A DNA stretch of 64,000 bases from NCBI GenBank assembly GCA_023379805.1, contig JAMCPI010000012.1, positions 1 to 64,000 on the forward strand, read 5' to 3'. The first letter of the stretch is position 1. Every line of letters begins with the position of its first letter. The notes below the pieces were generated by a model. That model was not told where the DNA came from. It worked only from the letters and a program-made list of their open reading frames with translations, and ran no database searches. The translations under genes were made by a program, and so were the position numbers. This document shows, one piece after another, positions 44,971 to 53,589 of this stretch. This DNA is from Nitrososphaerota archaeon. Lineage in GTDB: Archaea > Thermoproteota > Nitrososphaeria > Nitrososphaerales > JACPRH01.

Positions 44971-45519
44971 ATGAACCGAAAGATGCCAGTCGCAATAGCA
45001 CTGGGAGTAATCATTACAATGGCTGCCATATCGTTCAGTGCATACAGCGGGACTGCAGTATCAGAAGGATTGAAGGTCACCGGCTGGGTCAAAGTAGAGG
45101 TTGTTAGAGATGGAACAATAATCTACACACATGACGGGCACAACCTAATTACCAACGCAGGCAAAGACTTCATCGCTCACCGAATAGGAAGCACCGATAC
45201 TGTTGGCGCAAACGGAGCCAACTACATCGCGCTAACAACCACCGCCATCACACCAGCTGCAACAGACACCACATTAAGCGGCGAAATCACCACAAACGGG
45301 CTCGCACGAGCACAGGGAACATACAGCCACACAAACGGCACCAACACCTATACAATTACCAAGCAATTCACCGCCTCAGGAACCTTTACTGGTGTTCAAG
45401 GCGCCGGACTATTCACAGCCAGCTCAAGCGGAACAATGATGTCAGAAAACACATTCTCCTCTGTGAACCTAATCAGCGGAGACCAAATCACGATAACGTG
45501 GACAATCACCATCTCATAG
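44971..45519 (+). CDS. Secreted surface protein
   Basis: 182 residues from the ATG at 44971 (frame open to 44947). A signal peptide (VAIALGVIITMAAISFSAYSG) is followed by a beta-rich domain with TNAGKDFIAHRIG and FTGVQGAGLFTA, a pattern found in archaeal exported proteins and some viral fibre-like proteins. Short distance to the giant adhesin suggests co-function at the cell surface. Confidence 0.65.
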   Translation: MNRKMPVAIALGVIITMAAISFSAYSGTAVSEGLKVTGWVKVEVVRDGTIIYTHDGHNLITNAGKDFIAHRIGSTDTVGANGANYIALTTTAITPAATDTTLSGEITTNGLARAQGTYSHTNGTNTYTITKQFTASGTFTGVQGAGLFTASSSGTMMSENTFSSVNLISGDQITITWTITIS

Positions 45520-45697
45520 ACGCCGTGAAAAAGCCACAGGAAAAACTCACGATGTAACTCCCGGTAAAACAAGAGCCGGGGGTCTCGATTATTTTCCAGT
45601 ATTATATTGCTCTACAATATCATGTCGAATGCAAGACACTGCTATCCAAAACGTCTGGAATCGATCTGTTCACACAGGCCTACCAGAGGCATCAGGA

Positions 45698-48600
45698 ATG
45701 AAGAGATACGCGAGAATTACGGCGCTTGTAGCGCTAATCCTTATCATAGATGCTTCTATTGCTCCTAATGCATCAGCGGCAACCGTAACTGATCGTACGG
45801 CAATGGTTGACAGCAGTTCGATATCAATTGGTACTTCGTCAACAACTTTAGCCACGTTAAGCACAAGTCTGCCCACAGGAACCAATCTAGTGGTGGTAGT
45901 TGTCCAGCTAAGTTCATCTTCAACGGCCACCATCAACGCGGGCAGCCTGATTCTGCAAAGAGGCGGAACCACCCTGAGATCCAACACCTACGCTATGGCT
46001 CTAGCCAGTACATCTCCAAATAACCAAAAATGGTGGGCTGCAGTATACCTAGATTCTGGCGCCCCTGCAAACTCATCCTACACCGTCAGCGCCACGGCTT
46101 CAGCGACAGGAATCAGAGCAGATACGAAAATCTTGGTTCTGGGTGGCGTATCAGGTACTCAAGTTATAGGTTCATCCACCCTGATAGGCACCTCAGCCAC
46201 CACATTAGCTACTTTAGCCACTTCTTTGTCTGCTGGAGACAATATACTTCTTTCTGTAGTAGAAACAAACAATCAAGCTACGTCTGCAAGAAGCATCGCA
46301 GCTGGAGGTCTTGCGCTTAAGAGAAGCACCACTACCCTGACCTCTAACCAGTTTGCCATAAATTACGCTGCCTCAACCACAACTACGGCTCGTTATCAGA
46401 CTCAAATGTTGCCTTATCTGGACGCAGGTGCTTCTGCCTCACCAACTTACTCAGTGACTGCGGCCGCGTCAAGCACCAGCAGCCTTTACGGGTTAGCAAC
46501 TATTGTCGCTATTAGCCGCGATGCAACGCTTGCAGCAGCCTTCACTGATAGCGCAAGTGTTTCTATTTTGACAACAGACACAACAATTGGATCACTCTCC
46601 TCAACTTTTTCATCGGGTGGGTCGGTGATAGTTATTGGCGCAGAGCAGTTCGATAACACTGCAACAGGTACTAGAACATCAGCTGCAGGGAATAACCGGC
46701 TTCAACAAAACTCAAACACCACCACGCAGACGTCGAACCAATTCACGTTAAACTTTCCAGCAAATGCTGGGAACGATGATGGGAAAGGGTTTGCATTACT
46801 GAACAGATTCACCGGTGTTCCATCATCTCCAACATACACTGTGCTGGCGAAAAACTCTGCAACAGGAGTAAACGGTGAAACAAAGCTATTAGCAATCAGA
46901 GCCGGCTTACTTTACTCACAAGATGTTTCTGATGGCTTCACAACAAGTGATGCTTCAGATAGACAGTATATTGCTCCAAGATCCGCTTCGGACGGGATTA
47001 CGGTCTCTGATGCAGTGTCGGGTGTGAGGAATGTTCCTAGGTCAGCGGCAGATTCTGTTAACGCCTCAGGAGCACTTTCTCGTGGGGCAACTCTGCAGCG
47101 ATCTTGGAACGACGCGTTCTCAATTGCTGATGTCGCAGATAGATTCGTCTCAGCAACACGTCAGCTACTTGACTCATTCGCATCATCAGATTCGATTCTG
47201 CGGATAGTTAACTTCCCACGAAACGCTTTAGAAAGCTTTACAGTTTCAGAGTCAAGCGTACGTTCACTTATTCTCTATCGTATATCTACAGAAACCACGT
47301 CAATTACTGATACAAGCGCTAGGGCACTGGTCCTTACTCGAGGCATAAATGAGTCAATAAGCTCCAGCGACTCGGTTTCTCGGCTCTACCAAGGGATAAG
47401 AAGTTTCACAGAAACAATCACCGCAACGGATTCTTTGGATAGAAGTTTTGTTGGGGCACGAGACATCGCTGAAACCGTAAACATATCCGACTCCGTGTCA
47501 AGATTTCTTCAACTGTCACGCAGCCTAGTTGATACCCAAAGCGTTACAGATGCTCTGACAAGAGTTCTTGCTCTAACAAGAAACATTGGGGAATCAACAG
47601 CATACACAGATGTTGTTGACAGAATCTACACAGGAACAAGAAGCGCTGCGGATTCATCTCTGATAACCGATCAAGTGGTCCGCATAACCAGTCTCAGCAG
47701 AGCTGCTGCAGACGCGATGGGGTTATCTGACTCGATGGAAAGATCTTTAAGTGAAGTTCGCGCTGCGAGCGAATTAACAGGTATATCTGAAAACATCGTG
47801 GGCTTACCGAACTTTATTAGAGTCACCGCAGATGTTTCAGCAATTACAGATACATTATCAAGAGCTACAACGATAGTTAGAAGCGTAAATGAAGCTCAGT
47901 ACTTCACAGAATCCGTAAACCGTTACCTACTGATTATACGCGCGGCTTCAGACATATCAACACTCACCGATACTATTCAACAAGTCGTGAACCTTCAAAG
48001 AAGCATAACTGAGACGCCACAAATATCTGACACTTTGTCGCGGTTGGTGGCGTTTCCTCGCGCAATGGCAGACACGTACAGTGTTTCCGATGTCGCCGCA
48101 TCATTTGTCGGTTTTGTCAGAGTAGTTAGTGATGACTTGGTTCAAGTTTCTGACGCTATATCGTCTGCTTCTAGTTTTGTGAGGTCTGCCACTGAGACCT
48201 ATTCGGTTAGCGACTCTTTGGATTCATTAAGCAGTCTTGTTAGACGCCTTACTGATTCATCAACTGTAACTGCCGCTACTTTCACCCTAAGTGGCTTTGC
48301 TAGAGAAATCAGTAATGATGCTGTTCAAGTCTCCAGCACCTTTTCATCGGCTTCGATATTTGTTAGATCTGCTACTGAGACTTACATGGTTAGTGATGCA
48401 CTAGACTCGTTAGGAATCTTTGTTAGGGACGTGACTGATTTTGCAACTATATCTGATGCCGCGTCTTCGTTAAACATCTTCGCAAGAGGCGTCAACAATG
48501 AGATGATACAGGCTTCGGATGCCATAACCTCTATAGCGGGTTTCACAAGAGCCGCAGTTGAGTCTTATTCTGTTACTGACCCTGTAGGTTCGTTGAGCAG

Positions 48601-51436
48601 CTTCTCAAGGAACCTTGTTGAATCTCCAGCCGTATCTGCTACTTCCTCATCATTAGCCAGCTATGCTAGAGGTCTTTCTGATGGTCTTTCATCCATCTCT
48701 GACTCTATTCAATCTATGAGTAACCTCGCTAGAGGAATCGGTGATGATGCAGTTCAGTTTGTTGACTCATTATTGTCTGGTTCTAACTACATACGTGCTA
48801 TTAGTGATTCTTCAACTGTTTCTGAATTTGTGTCCTCTATGAGCAGTTTCACAAGAGCAGTTAGCAACGAAGCAATCCAAGTCTCGGATACGATATCATC
48901 AGCTTCGGGATTCGCTAGGTCCGTACAAGAGTCATATTCAGTTAGCGACGCTCTGAGTTCTTTGAATAATCGAGTTAGAAGTATCGCTGACTCTTCTGCA
49001 GTGTCTGAAGTCACGTCTTCGTTGAGCAGTTTTGCTAGAGAAATCAGCGGTGACATGGTTCAAGCTTCAGATGCTGTAACCTCCATATCCGGTTTCACTA
49101 GATCAGCAATAGAGTCTTACTCGGTTAGTGACGCTGTAGGCTCGTTAAGCAGCTTCACTAGAAGCCTCATTGAATCCCAATTTGTTTCTGACTCCATCTC
49201 TTCACTAGGCAGATTTGCTAGGAGTCTCTCTGACAGTCTTTCGCCTATTTCTGACTCTATGGAGTCAAGAAGTGTCTTTGTCAGGAGTATCAGTGATGAT
49301 GTTGTTCAAGTCTCCAGCACCGTATCGTACGCTTCAAACCTTGTTAGGTCTGCAATAGAATCGTATTCAGTCAGCGACTCTATAAGTTCATTGAGTGATT
49401 TCGCTAGAGGCATATCTGACTCTTCGGCAGTTACAGATGCTGTGCAAAGGATGTCGACCTACGCTAGGTTATCCATCGAAAATCTAGCGGTTGACGACCC
49501 TTCTTCTATGTTTACCTTTATAGCTAGAAGCCTTTCTGAATTCACCAGTATATTTGACGTACCAGCAAGAGCAGTAAACGCAACACGCATATCATTAGAC
49601 TACCAGTACGTAACGGCTGAATTAACGCGAACTGCCATGGTGTTCAGAAGCATAAGCGACGCATCGAGCATCGCAACTGATACATTCGCTAATTTGGCAA
49701 ACTCGATCAAACAGGTTACGATATCGGAGATCCTCATCATTTATGACGCGGCTGATAAGATACCATCCTACGTGAGGACGCTCACTGAAGTCGAGCGGCT
49801 AACAGACAGCGTGGATCGAATAGCCAGCCTGCAGAGGTCCTTGACTGATGTACCGCAGATAGCTGAAGCGCTAGAAAGGTTCACTAGGATTAGCAGATCC
49901 ATTGCCGAGTCGCCTATGATCGCAGATACAGTGAACCATATTCGATCTGTTGAAAGAATGCTCATTGACACATCCGGTTGGAGCGACTCTCTCACAAGAA
50001 TGTATAATGGAGCAAGAAGCATATCTGAAGATTCCCAAATCACAGATGCGCTAAACAAACTCGGATCAAGCGTGGAGAACATCGTAAAACCCGTCTCAGT
50101 CCTGAGGATTTTGGGTGATACTTTCACAGTATCTGAAGAAATATCGAACAATGCGATTTATTTGCGAGGAATTCTAGATCAGCTTGCAAACAGTGAGGAG
50201 TTGGTGAGAAATATAGGCGCTAACATCTCGCTCCTCAACTCACTAAACTTCAGCGATGCGACCAATAAAGTGATATCAACTTTCACCGAAATTTCTGAGC
50301 AAATTAACTTGTCTGATTCCATGCTACGCGCCTACTCAGCCTCTAGAGCGCTGGTTGACAGCTTATCCATTAACATAGTTCAGGACCGCATAGCTACATT
50401 CACAAGAACGATGATGGACAATCTGAACATAATCGTAAGTACACTGCATGTGATATTTACCCCATTAGGAAAAGCCGTTTCGGTTGCGGCAATAATATAC
50501 TCACCAGAATCTATAAGCGTGAAGGCACCTCTAGTCATTGATGCGACGCATGCGACAAATGCGCTTGTAACAATTACAGGTACGGACAAAGCGGCTGAAT
50601 TCATAATCAGACAAGTAATCGATAACAGCATGCCTGTGGCACCGCCCGGCAAAGTATTGGTTGGAAAACCCGTGGAAATATCCACTGACAATACCGCTGT
50701 ATTCACCGCTAAAGTCAGATTATACTACACAGACGATGAACTGCAAAGACGAGGTGTTCAAGCATCGGGGCTTTCACTGTACTTCTTCAACGAGAGTTCG
50801 AAGCAATGGACAGTTGTCCCAAGCACAGTAAACGAAACCGGGCACTACGTGGAGGCAAGCGTGAATCACCTGAGTCTTTGGGCTATAATGAACAAACCAG
50901 TAACCGCAGGACATTTCGACATTTCCCTTAGCATAGGAAATGTCAAACCAAGCTTCAACAAACTTTCGCTGTTACCTCACTCAGAGTTATCCACCACCAT
51001 CACCCTAACTAACATGGGCATCTTCGCAAACAACGTAACTGTAAGACACTTGCTCACAGACACTCAAAGTCGTATCGTCTGGTCAGGAACACAGACGGTA
51101 TCTGTCGCAGAGGATCAAACCGTATCACTACCGATAACCATCACAGTCAATGCTCCAGGAAAATACCGCTTAACTTCTGAAATTACAGCAGGCTGTGACC
51201 CGTCAGAACCAACGAGCCACTCCTTCGATAAATACAGCTTAACCTCCGAAGTTAGTGCAAGCTGTGCATCGTCAGAGCCGTTAAGTCGCACCTTTGATGT
51301 TAGTATCGTCGATGTATACGGCTTTATTGTAACGATTCTTCTAACGATTCTAAGTGTCGTTGCGGTTGGAGTATTCTCGGCGCGTCGCCATTCACCAAGT
51401 CATCGTCAAAGGGCAAGATTCGATTATCCGCTTTAG
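45698..51436 (+). CDS. Giant repeat adhesin / S-layer-associated surface protein
   Basis: 1912 residues from the ATG at 45698; the frame is open to 45629 without signal-peptide character. Signal peptide (ITALVALILIIDASIAP), three tandem beta domains of about 130 residues (to about residue 405), a long array of about 57 units of 20-21 residues (about residues 405-1580), a PGF-pre-PGF-like domain (VLVGKPVEIS...LSLWAIM), a CARDB-like beta domain, a twofold 23-residue duplication and a C-terminal membrane anchor (FIVTILLTILSVVAVGVF). Probably a fibre projecting from the cell. Confidence 0.82.
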   Translation: MKRYARITALVALILIIDASIAPNASAATVTDRTAMVDSSSISIGTSSTTLATLSTSLPTGTNLVVVVVQLSSSSTATINAGSLILQRGGTTLRSNTYAMALASTSPNNQKWWAAVYLDSGAPANSSYTVSATASATGIRADTKILVLGGVSGTQVIGSSTLIGTSATTLATLATSLSAGDNILLSVVETNNQATSARSIAAGGLALKRSTTTLTSNQFAINYAASTTTTARYQTQMLPYLDAGASASPTYSVTAAASSTSSLYGLATIVAISRDATLAAAFTDSASVSILTTDTTIGSLSSTFSSGGSVIVIGAEQFDNTATGTRTSAAGNNRLQQNSNTTTQTSNQFTLNFPANAGNDDGKGFALLNRFTGVPSSPTYTVLAKNSATGVNGETKLLAIRAGLLYSQDVSDGFTTSDASDRQYIAPRSASDGITVSDAVSGVRNVPRSAADSVNASGALSRGATLQRSWNDAFSIADVADRFVSATRQLLDSFASSDSILRIVNFPRNALESFTVSESSVRSLILYRISTETTSITDTSARALVLTRGINESISSSDSVSRLYQGIRSFTETITATDSLDRSFVGARDIAETVNISDSVSRFLQLSRSLVDTQSVTDALTRVLALTRNIGESTAYTDVVDRIYTGTRSAADSSLITDQVVRITSLSRAAADAMGLSDSMERSLSEVRAASELTGISENIVGLPNFIRVTADVSAITDTLSRATTIVRSVNEAQYFTESVNRYLLIIRAASDISTLTDTIQQVVNLQRSITETPQISDTLSRLVAFPRAMADTYSVSDVAASFVGFVRVVSDDLVQVSDAISSASSFVRSATETYSVSDSLDSLSSLVRRLTDSSTVTAATFTLSGFAREISNDAVQVSSTFSSASIFVRSATETYMVSDALDSLGIFVRDVTDFATISDAASSLNIFARGVNNEMIQASDAITSIAGFTRAAVESYSVTDPVGSLSSFSRNLVESPAVSATSSSLASYARGLSDGLSSISDSIQSMSNLARGIGDDAVQFVDSLLSGSNYIRAISDSSTVSEFVSSMSSFTRAVSNEAIQVSDTISSASGFARSVQESYSVSDALSSLNNRVRSIADSSAVSEVTSSLSSFAREISGDMVQASDAVTSISGFTRSAIESYSVSDAVGSLSSFTRSLIESQFVSDSISSLGRFARSLSDSLSPISDSMESRSVFVRSISDDVVQVSSTVSYASNLVRSAIESYSVSDSISSLSDFARGISDSSAVTDAVQRMSTYARLSIENLAVDDPSSMFTFIARSLSEFTSIFDVPARAVNATRISLDYQYVTAELTRTAMVFRSISDASSIATDTFANLANSIKQVTISEILIIYDAADKIPSYVRTLTEVERLTDSVDRIASLQRSLTDVPQIAEALERFTRISRSIAESPMIADTVNHIRSVERMLIDTSGWSDSLTRMYNGARSISEDSQITDALNKLGSSVENIVKPVSVLRILGDTFTVSEEISNNAIYLRGILDQLANSEELVRNIGANISLLNSLNFSDATNKVISTFTEISEQINLSDSMLRAYSASRALVDSLSINIVQDRIATFTRTMMDNLNIIVSTLHVIFTPLGKAVSVAAIIYSPESISVKAPLVIDATHATNALVTITGTDKAAEFIIRQVIDNSMPVAPPGKVLVGKPVEISTDNTAVFTAKVRLYYTDDELQRRGVQASGLSLYFFNESSKQWTVVPSTVNETGHYVEASVNHLSLWAIMNKPVTAGHFDISLSIGNVKPSFNKLSLLPHSELSTTITLTNMGIFANNVTVRHLLTDTQSRIVWSGTQTVSVAEDQTVSLPITITVNAPGKYRLTSEITAGCDPSEPTSHSFDKYSLTSEVSASCASSEPLSRTFDVSIVDVYGFIVTILLTILSVVAVGVFSARRHSPSHRQRARFDYPL
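46912..50440 (+). repeat. Array of about 57 repeats of 20-21 residues
   Basis: Each unit follows R-x-x-x-(D/E)-x4-(V/I)-S/T-D-x-(I/L/V)-x-S/R-x-hydrophobic; examples are RSITETPQISDTLSRLVAFP and RAMADTYSVSDVAASFVGFV. The conserved Arg and the Ser/Thr-Asp pair repeat in register. The DNA is not identical between copies, so the array is not a recent expansion. Some middle units (48.1-49.4 kb) are closer to each other and form a higher-order repeat of about two units. Confidence 0.85.
51155..51300 (+). repeat. Tandem 23-residue duplication
   Basis: KYRLTSEITAGCDPSEPT and KYSLTSEVSASCASSEPL are adjacent, diverged copies near the adhesin C-terminus, each with one Cys that could pair. Confidence 0.7.
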
Positions 51437-51735
51437 GGGAATGTTGGGCGACTTTTGTAATTCTGGAAATACAGTACAAATGGCTTCTTAACCAGCCGAT
51501 AAAAGTGATTGCGGGAATAAATCTGATATTCTTCAGCGCTTTTTCCTCGAATTACCACTATTTTATTGAGATTTGCAAGGTTTCTGTTTCCTAGCTTAGG
51601 TTAGCTTGGGTTAGAAGGAATGTCTTAATCTGGTAAACATCGAAAATTTTAGAAATAAATCTTGTATTACAGCCTCAAAATGCTTATACATCGATCACAT
51701 TAGTATCAGCTGTTTACTGTGTCGCCTGTTAATCA
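51437..51735. other. Intergenic region
   Basis: Contains tandem GGTTAG-like motifs (TTAGGTTAGCTTGGGTTAG near 51598) and AT-rich stretches. No gene seen. Confidence 0.4.
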
Positions 51736-52026
51736 TTATTGAGGTGCTTGGCTGGTACTTTTAGACTCGGTTTGCCCAGTTTTAGTCTTCTTGCGAGAGT
51801 GTCTTGTAATGCTTTCTGTCTTAGGTTTCCCACTTTTTGGCTTGATTATATCGAGAAGCAGCTGAGCTATAGAGATAGCTGCGAGAACCATCCCAGCGTA
51901 GAAGCTGAGCGCAGTGATGATTGCCAGAAGTGAAAGGCCCTGTGATACAAACGTCAAGATAGCGAATGTAATAAACCAAAAAACGCCAAATAAAGCCCAA
52001 GCGTTGACAAGTGTTTGGTGCTTCAT
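51736..52026 (-). CDS. Small membrane protein with Lys/Ser tail
   Basis: 96 residues from the ATG at 52026, which overlaps the stop of the upstream gene (ATGA). Two membrane helices (LFGVFWFITFAILTFVSQGL and a second), then a basic, Ser/Thr-rich tail. Coupled with its neighbour; unknown function. Confidence 0.6.
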   Translation of the reverse strand: MKHQTLVNAWALFGVFWFITFAILTFVSQGLSLLAIITALSFYAGMVLAAISIAQLLLDIIKPKSGKPKTESITRHSRKKTKTGQTESKSTSQAPQ

Positions 52027-52376
52027 TTGTTCATTCTTCTCCTTATCCAAATAGCTAGGCTGATAGCGACTACTGCAGCGTAGCCAATGTAATATGGTGT
52101 TAGGTCTCCAACTGCCCCAACATATACCGGTATGAGACCCCACCGCATCACAACAATACTAAGCTGATCCGAGAGATTAAGTAACTCAACAGTTCCATGC
52201 GTAGTTCTTCCACTCTGACTTATTTCAGCAATTGTTGAGAGCACGGACGGCGCGTAACCTAGTATGAAATACCAGAATACAATATGGATGAGATTAGCTA
52301 GCGCGAATATACCGATGGCTTGAGCGAATAGCGCATTTCTAATTTTTTTCCGTTCAGCCATACGCAATACTGCCAC
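52023..52376 (-). CDS. Membrane protein with two helices
   Basis: 117 residues (a later ATG at 52358 is also possible). Hydrophobic segments near residues 17-40 and 93-110 flank an extracytoplasmic loop (SQSGRTTHGTVELLN). Pairs with the downstream membrane protein. Confidence 0.6.
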   Translation of the reverse strand: MAVLRMAERKKIRNALFAQAIGIFALANLIHIVFWYFILGYAPSVLSTIAEISQSGRTTHGTVELLNLSDQLSIVVMRWGLIPVYVGAVGDLTPYYIGYAAVVAISLAIWIRRRMNK

Positions 52377-52535
52377 TGTAGCTGCTTATATCTTTAGAAC
52401 CCCAAATTAGCCGTGATACAAAGAACAACGCTCTATTCTGGAATATTTTGATGATATTCAAACCACTTTTATCCGAGAAATAGAAACCTCTCACTAATAC
52501 GAGTTTAATGTGATGACTCATTTTGAAGTAATATA

Positions 52536-52789
52536 ATGTCAAACGAAGATCAAACTAAAACAATGCGGAATTATGCGAGCATGTTCAACGCTGCTTATTT
52601 TGCTGATAAGCAAGAAGTGAGGAAAACAGAAGTTTGTTTGGATCATTATATCGGTTGGTGAGAGAGCTTGAATCTGTCTCAGATAATTGCCTTAAATCAA
52701 TTGATGAGCGCGATATAAATACGGTTACAGCTGGTTTGGAGGCAACCGGTATACATCCAAATATTGAAGTGACTGAAACCAGTAGATGA
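52536..52789 (+). pseudogene. Frameshifted small gene
   Basis: Starts with a good N-terminus (MSNEDQTKTMRNYASMF) and, after a one- or two-base shift near 52615-52635, continues as ENRSLFGSLYRLVRELESVS to a TGA at 52789. Joined, about 84 residues. No family recognised. The shift region contains an A4 run. Either decay or a base error. Confidence 0.5.
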
Positions 52790-52813
52790 TACAACATTAA
52801 GGTTAGGCGATGC

Positions 52814-53028
52814 TTGTTTGCAGGATGCGAAAATGGTATGCGCAAACGGTTGAAACCTGTAGATGTTCCTTGTATTGTAACTTACGCTATTGCCCAACAT
52901 TTGTTGCAAAATAATCCGGGAAAAGAGTTTACATCTGTCCTTCTTCTTACCTCGAAGAAGGTACTGAAACATCTACCATATACTATCTGTACGAGTGCGA
53001 GGAGAGGTTTTTCAACCTCGAAAAATGA
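52814..53028 (+). pseudogene. Frameshifted small cysteine-containing gene
   Basis: The first half (RCLFAGCENGMRKRL, PCIVTYAIAQHLLQNNPGK) and second half (RVYICPSSYLEEGTETS, YYLYECEERFF) lie in different frames joined at the A run near 52921. The joined product has paired cysteines suggestive of a zinc site. Second consecutive small gene with a broken frame here. Confidence 0.45.
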
Positions 53029-53058
53029 TCAAGGCTGAGAAAGATACGAAAACAACTT

Positions 53059-53385
53059 TTAAAGACTGAGTAATGATGCGTTATTTGTAATGATGTACCA
53101 GAACTCAAGTATGAGATTAACCAGATGCCTATGACGTAACTTGTATTGGTTATACTTGCTCTTCGTCCTTTTCGAAACCCTTAGAACTGTTGCGATCGAT
53201 ATTGGGGTGAACTTGTATTGGCGGAACATGTTGGCATATGCTCTGATGATGAGTTTGTCACTAATACCTACATCCCACAGACCAATACCGCAGCAATTAC
53301 CGTTATCTTTCTTGTAAGCGACAAATCCGAACAGGTGTAAGATAAGACATGAATTCATAAAAGTTATGAGATTTCGGTAATACAA
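53059..53385 (-). CDS. Hypothetical protein
   Basis: 108 codons without a recognised family; the middle (SDKLIIRAYANMFRQYKFTP) looks folded. AT-rich neighbourhood. It could be a degraded remnant. Confidence 0.35.
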   Translation of the reverse strand: MYYRNLITFMNSCLILHLFGFVAYKKDNGNCCGIGLWDVGISDKLIIRAYANMFRQYKFTPISIATVLRVSKRTKSKYNQYKLRHRHLVNLILEFWYIITNNASLLSL

Positions 53386-53408
53386 TCACTAATATTGTTT
53401 AAAATCTG

Positions 53409-53514
53409 CGGGCCTGCCGGGATTTGAACCCGGGGCATCCGGATTAAAAGTGTCGCCGAGTAGAGGTGGTTATCCTCTTCTCGCCGGCGCTCTTCCTAGC
53501 TGAGCTACAGGCCC
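53409..53514 (-). tRNA. tRNA-Lys (TTT) with an intron in the anticodon stem
   Basis: Acceptor GGGCCTG/CAGGCCC, G73, D-arm GCTC/GAGC, T-arm CCGGG-TTCAAAT-CCCGG. The anticodon stem is CCGGA/TCCGG and the loop CTTTTAA, giving anticodon TTT, only once 32 bases after CCGG are removed. The mature tRNA is 74 bases. A TATA-like element lies about 35-40 bases upstream. Confidence 0.93.
53452..53483 (-). other. 32-base non-canonical intron of tRNA-Lys
   Basis: Lies between tRNA positions 30 and 31, not at the standard 37/38. It folds as a hairpin: GAGAAGAGG pairs with CCTCTACTC (one A-A mismatch) around a seven-base loop. Confidence 0.85.
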
Positions 53515-53589
53515 ACTCAGAACGTGGTTACCCATCAGTCTATGTCTATATTACAGTTTTCTCGATTCCACCCATTGATTGTGGCTAAG

